Positions 7,450 to 9,666 of a stretch of 9,666 nucleotides of DNA are shown here, piece by piece. Position 1 is the stretch's first letter. Each line of letters starts with the position of its first letter. Under the pieces are notes generated by a model. It did no database searches. It was not told where the DNA came from and saw only the letters and a program-made list of their open reading frames with translations. The translations under genes and the position numbers were made by a program. Where the stretch lies: positions 541-10,206 of the forward strand of contig DDBE01000043.1 of NCBI GenBank assembly GCA_002332715.1, written 5' to 3'. This DNA comes from Flavobacteriales bacterium UBA2040. GTDB taxonomy: Bacteria > Bacteroidota > Bacteroidia > Flavobacteriales_D > Crocinitomicaceae.

Positions 7450-8829
7450 ATGACGAATTCTAAAGACACCATTTGTGCCATCGCAACCGGAAATGCTATC
7501 GGTGCCATTGCCATCATCCGATTGTCGGGACCAGATTCAATTGCCATTCTGCAGAAATCATTTTCGAAAGAGTTGTCAAACGAAGAAAGCCACACCTTAC
7601 ATTTTGGCCTTTTCAAAAACGAAGAAGGCAACCTTGTTGATGAGGTTTTGGTCAGCGTTTTTCACGAAGGAAAATCCTTTACGGGTGAAGAAAGCATAGA
7701 AATATCATGTCATAGCTCCAATTTTATTCAACAAAAAATCATAGAAACGCTTTTGCAAAATGGCTGTCGAATGGCGGATGCCGGAGAGTTTACTATGCGC
7801 GCTTATTTGAATGGGCAAATGGACCTTTCGCAAGCCGAAGCAGTTGCCGATTTAATCGCTTCTCAATCGCAATTGGCTCACGAAATGGCTTTGAAACAGT
7901 TGCGAGGGGGGTTTTCGAATGAATTGAAAGAACTCCGCGAAAAACTGATTCATTTTGCATCGCTAGTTGAGCTAGAATTGGATTTTGCAGAAGAAGATGT
8001 TGAATTTGCCGACAGAAAAGAGCTTTTAAATTTAGTGTCTGAAGTGAAAGCCTATGTTCGTAAATTAAGTCAAAGTTTTAGTTTGGGTAACGCAATTAAA
8101 AATGGTGTTCCTGTGGCCTTTGTCGGCCGACCCAATGCTGGAAAATCAACCGTGTTGAACGCCCTTTTGAATGAGGAAAGAGCCATAGTTTCCGATATTC
8201 CAGGAACAACTCGAGATACAATCGAAGAAAACATTCACCACAAAGGGGTTAATTTTCGATTGATGGATACGGCTGGAATACATAGTTCAGAGGATATCAT
8301 CGAAAAACAAGGGATTGCCCGTTCCATGAAGAAGATAGAAGAGGCGACACTAGTGGTTTACTTGTTCGATTGCAGCACGTTCACAGAAGAAAAAATTGCA
8401 GAAGATGAGTTGAATTTCTTGAAGAACAGTAATTATATTCTAGTTGCAACGAAGGGTGATTTAGCGACAGAAGAAATTCATAACAGCGTTGCGAAACTGT
8501 CAGAAAGAGAAGAGCTAGAGATACCATTTTTAAGCATTAAAGAAGAGGCGCATAAATCGCAATTACTTGATATTCTGTATGACCGAACAATTGGAAAAGA
8601 GATTGAACAGCATAGTGTTATAGTTTCAAACGCAAGGCACGTTGACAAATTAAATAAGGCAGAAGAATCGCTGGACAAAGCCAAAGACGGATTAGAGACC
8701 AACACGAGCGCAGATCTTGTTGCAATGGATATTCGCCAGGCGATGTATCAAATTGGACAGATAACGGGAGATATTTCTACGGATGATTTGTTGGGGAATA
8801 TTTTCGCGAAGTTTTGTATCGGGAAGTAA
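7450..8829 (+). CDS. mnmE: tRNA uridine-5-carboxymethylaminomethyl modification GTPase MnmE
   Basis: MnmE works with MnmG to modify U34 of tRNAs reading split codon boxes. The 459-residue protein has all three parts: an N-terminal tetrahydrofolate-binding domain (DTICAIATGNAIGAIAIIRLSG), a central helical domain (with GEFTMRAYLNGQMDLSQAEA), and an inserted G domain. The G domain shows GRPNAGKS (226-233), the switch loop SDIPGTTRDT (248-257) and DTAG (273-276). The guanine-specificity motif reads TKGD (334-337) rather than NKxD. The C terminus ends in FCIGK (455-459) with the cysteine typical of the family. I start at the ATG at 7450; a frame extension to TTG at 7441 adds only MLS and is less plausible because the family begins close to the DTI motif. 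No exact TANNTTTG promoter was found in the 228-bp gap. Confidence 0.97.
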   Translation: MTNSKDTICAIATGNAIGAIAIIRLSGPDSIAILQKSFSKELSNEESHTLHFGLFKNEEGNLVDEVLVSVFHEGKSFTGEESIEISCHSSNFIQQKIIETLLQNGCRMADAGEFTMRAYLNGQMDLSQAEAVADLIASQSQLAHEMALKQLRGGFSNELKELREKLIHFASLVELELDFAEEDVEFADRKELLNLVSEVKAYVRKLSQSFSLGNAIKNGVPVAFVGRPNAGKSTVLNALLNEERAIVSDIPGTTRDTIEENIHHKGVNFRLMDTAGIHSSEDIIEKQGIARSMKKIEEATLVVYLFDCSTFTEEKIAEDELNFLKNSNYILVATKGDLATEEIHNSVAKLSEREELEIPFLSIKEEAHKSQLLDILYDRTIGKEIEQHSVIVSNARHVDKLNKAEESLDKAKDGLETNTSADLVAMDIRQAMYQIGQITGDISTDDLLGNIFAKFCIGK

Positions 8830-8872
8830 CCACCACAAATAAAATAACCATTAAACGTATTGAATACAATGT

Positions 8873-8898
8873 ATAAGCCTGCTTATTCGGACTTTTTT
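8873..8898 (+). terminator. Terminator candidate after mnmE
   Basis: ATAAGC (8873-8878) and GCTTAT (8881-8886) are complementary, giving a 5-bp stem with a CCTG loop. Six T residues at 8893-8898 follow after a 6-nt gap. It starts 44 bases past the mnmE stop. The position is right, but the short A/T-rich stem and the gap before the T run make it weak. Confidence 0.4.
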
Positions 8899-8924
8899 GT
8901 CAATCCAAAGTTAATAGAGGATTT

Positions 8925-8941
8925 GTAATGTTTTGCATTAC
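8925..8941. promoter_or_regulatory. Inverted repeat overlapping the alkB -33 box, possible operator
   Basis: GTAATG (8925-8930) and CATTAC (8936-8941) form a perfect inverted repeat around TTTTG (8931-8935), which contains the TTTG of the alkB -33 candidate. A dimeric regulator bound here would cover the -33 box. Six-base arms can arise by chance in AT-rich DNA, so the operator role is inference from position. Confidence 0.35.
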
Positions 8942-8963
8942 TAGGGCCAAATTTGTACCTTTA
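8932..8963 (+). promoter_or_regulatory. Promoter candidate for alkB
   Basis: TTTG (8932-8935) is an exact -33 element, followed 20 nt later by TACCTTTA (8956-8963), a 7/8 match to the -7 consensus TANNTTTG. The spacing equals that of the other three promoter candidates in this window. It lies 214 bases before the alkB ATG. No better -7 match was seen nearer to the gene. Confidence 0.4.
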
Positions 8964-8970
8964 TTGTACC
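8953..8970. repeat. TTGTACC direct repeat, 11-nt spacing
   Basis: TTGTACC occurs at 8953-8959 and 8964-8970, one helical turn apart, across the -7 region of the alkB promoter candidate. Each copy contains the palindrome GTAC. Two same-face copies suit a regulator site, but two copies alone are weak evidence. Confidence 0.35.
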
Positions 8971-9084
8971 CTGAATGTTTTTAGAGTGATGTTTGTGCCA
9001 AAAAAACATTTTTTAGATAATTATGGCATTGAAATATACTTAATAATATTTATGCGACATAAATGAGAGATTAAAAGAGAGTTA

Positions 9085-9109
9085 ATTTTTTGGATGGAGT
9101 CCAAAAAAT
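9085..9109. promoter_or_regulatory. Hairpin or palindromic site in the alkB leader
   Basis: ATTTTTTGGA (9085-9094) and TCCAAAAAAT (9100-9109) form a perfect 10-bp inverted repeat around TGGAG, 68 bases before the alkB ATG. It could be an RNA hairpin in the leader or a protein-binding palindrome. On the plus strand no T tract follows the stem, so it is not a standard forward terminator; seven of the ten pairs are A/T. Confidence 0.6.
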
Positions 9110-9177
9110 ACAGCATTAATTTTCATCCATAATCTGAAACATAATTTGAGTTGGATAAATTTTAAAAGCAGCATACT

Positions 9178-9666
9178 ATGAGGGACATTAAATACTTATT
9201 TGCCTATTCTATTCCACTGATGACTTTAGTATCCATTTCTTATGATGGTATTTTGACTTTTGCGACACCTCTTTATGCTTTTGTTTTTATACCCATATTA
9301 GAGATTCTTTTAAAAGATTATGACAGAGGTTATTCAGAAATTCAGAAAGAGAAAAGGCTCAACAATATTTTATTTGACATTTTACTTTATCTAAACATTC
9401 CATTTGTATTTGGTCTCTTAGCCTGTGGTTTTTGGGTATTGGAAACGAAATCTTTGATGCCCTTTGAAATGGCAGGGATTGTTTTATCCTTAGGCATTTT
9501 ATTGGCTACTAATGCCATTAATGTAGCTCATGAATTAGGCCACAGAAAAACTCAAGGGGAACGAACGCTTTCAAAATTATTACTGCTGCCGTGCCTTTAT
9601 ATGCATTTCTATTTAGAACATAATTTTGGACATCACAAAAACGTAGCAACTCCCGAAGATCCTGCC
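9178..9666 (+). CDS. alkB: AlkB-type alkane 1-monooxygenase, N-terminal 163 codons, cut by window end
   Basis: AlkB enzymes are integral membrane non-heme di-iron hydroxylases that oxidise the terminal methyl of medium or long alkanes using rubredoxin electrons. Starting at the ATG at 9178 (an in-frame TAA at 9163-9165 excludes anything longer), the frame is open for 163 codons to the window end. Two of the three family histidine boxes are visible: HELGH (118-122, followed by RK) and EHNFGHHKNVATPEDP (147-162). The second is the near-invariant EHxxGHHxxVATPxDP block that separates AlkB from ordinary fatty-acid desaturases. Hydrophobic segments at about 6-22, 25-45, 64-88 and 96-117 fit the family's helix pairs. 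About 200 further residues, including the third box (HSDHH type), should lie beyond the window. Substrate range is not determined here; some AlkB relatives act on other hydrocarbons. The frame has no stop codon in the window. Confidence 0.93.
   Translation, partial: MRDIKYLFAYSIPLMTLVSISYDGILTFATPLYAFVFIPILEILLKDYDRGYSEIQKEKRLNNILFDILLYLNIPFVFGLLACGFWVLETKSLMPFEMAGIVLSLGILLATNAINVAHELGHRKTQGERTLSKLLLLPCLYMHFYLEHNFGHHKNVATPEDPA

Larger units (their letters stand above)
8830..9177. other. 348-bp gene-free region between mnmE and alkB
   Basis: I see no convincing protein or structured RNA gene here. In order it holds a weak terminator candidate (8873-8898), an inverted repeat overlapping a -33 box (8925-8941), a promoter candidate (8932-8963), an 11-nt-spaced direct repeat (8953-8970) and an A/T hairpin (9085-9109). 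If the promoter is real, the alkB mRNA has a leader of about 210 nt. Two tiny ATG-started frames occur in that leader (8975-8989 and 8989-9066, overlapping by one base) without further support. Confidence 0.6.

Noticed and set aside
9178..9666. Membrane fatty-acid desaturase instead of AlkB
   Set aside because: Desaturases share HxxxH/HxxHH boxes, but the EHNFGHHKNVATPEDP block and the HELGHRK context are specific to AlkB-type hydroxylases.

Overview
The window looks like a chromosomal segment from an AT-rich Bacteroidota, most likely a flavobacterium-like lineage. The evidence is a Por/type IX secretion C-terminal tail, a diheme one-anchor succinate dehydrogenase, the absence of Shine-Dalgarno sequences with A/T-rich leaders, and promoter candidates of the Bacteroidota -33/-7 type (TANNTTTG at -7). 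I cannot name the genus from sequence alone. Most of the content is housekeeping. I did not find a convincing undescribed multi-gene system, CRISPR array, mobile element, tRNA or rRNA.

Left part (minus strand, reading right to left). A probable LD-carboxypeptidase gene (5778-6686) is followed by sdhC-sdhA-sdhB (5691 down to 1909), which encode the whole complex II. A strong intrinsic terminator follows at 1861-1897. Last comes a secreted PA-domain protein with a type IX sorting tail (48-1784), and a perfect palindrome at the window edge may be the core of its terminator. The sdhA-sdhB gap carries a degenerate array of five units with a 15-nt period.

Right part (plus strand). tadA (6766-7221) is divergent from the carboxypeptidase gene across 79 bp holding two interlocked promoter candidates. 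mnmE (7450-8829) follows. After a 348-bp gene-free region rich in small symmetric elements comes the first 163 codons of an AlkB-type alkane monooxygenase (9178 to the window end), which runs off the edge.

How the genes work together. SdhCAB is a single respiratory enzyme linking the TCA cycle to menaquinone. TadA and MnmE both modify the tRNA wobble base 34 (A34 to I, and the U34 carboxymethylaminomethyl pathway). The carboxypeptidase probably recycles peptidoglycan peptides, the PA-domain protein is exported, and AlkB is a membrane di-iron hydroxylase. Four promoter candidates (sdhC, carboxypeptidase, tadA, alkB) share the layout T[CT][CT]G - 20 nt - TANNTTT[GA], which supports them mutually.
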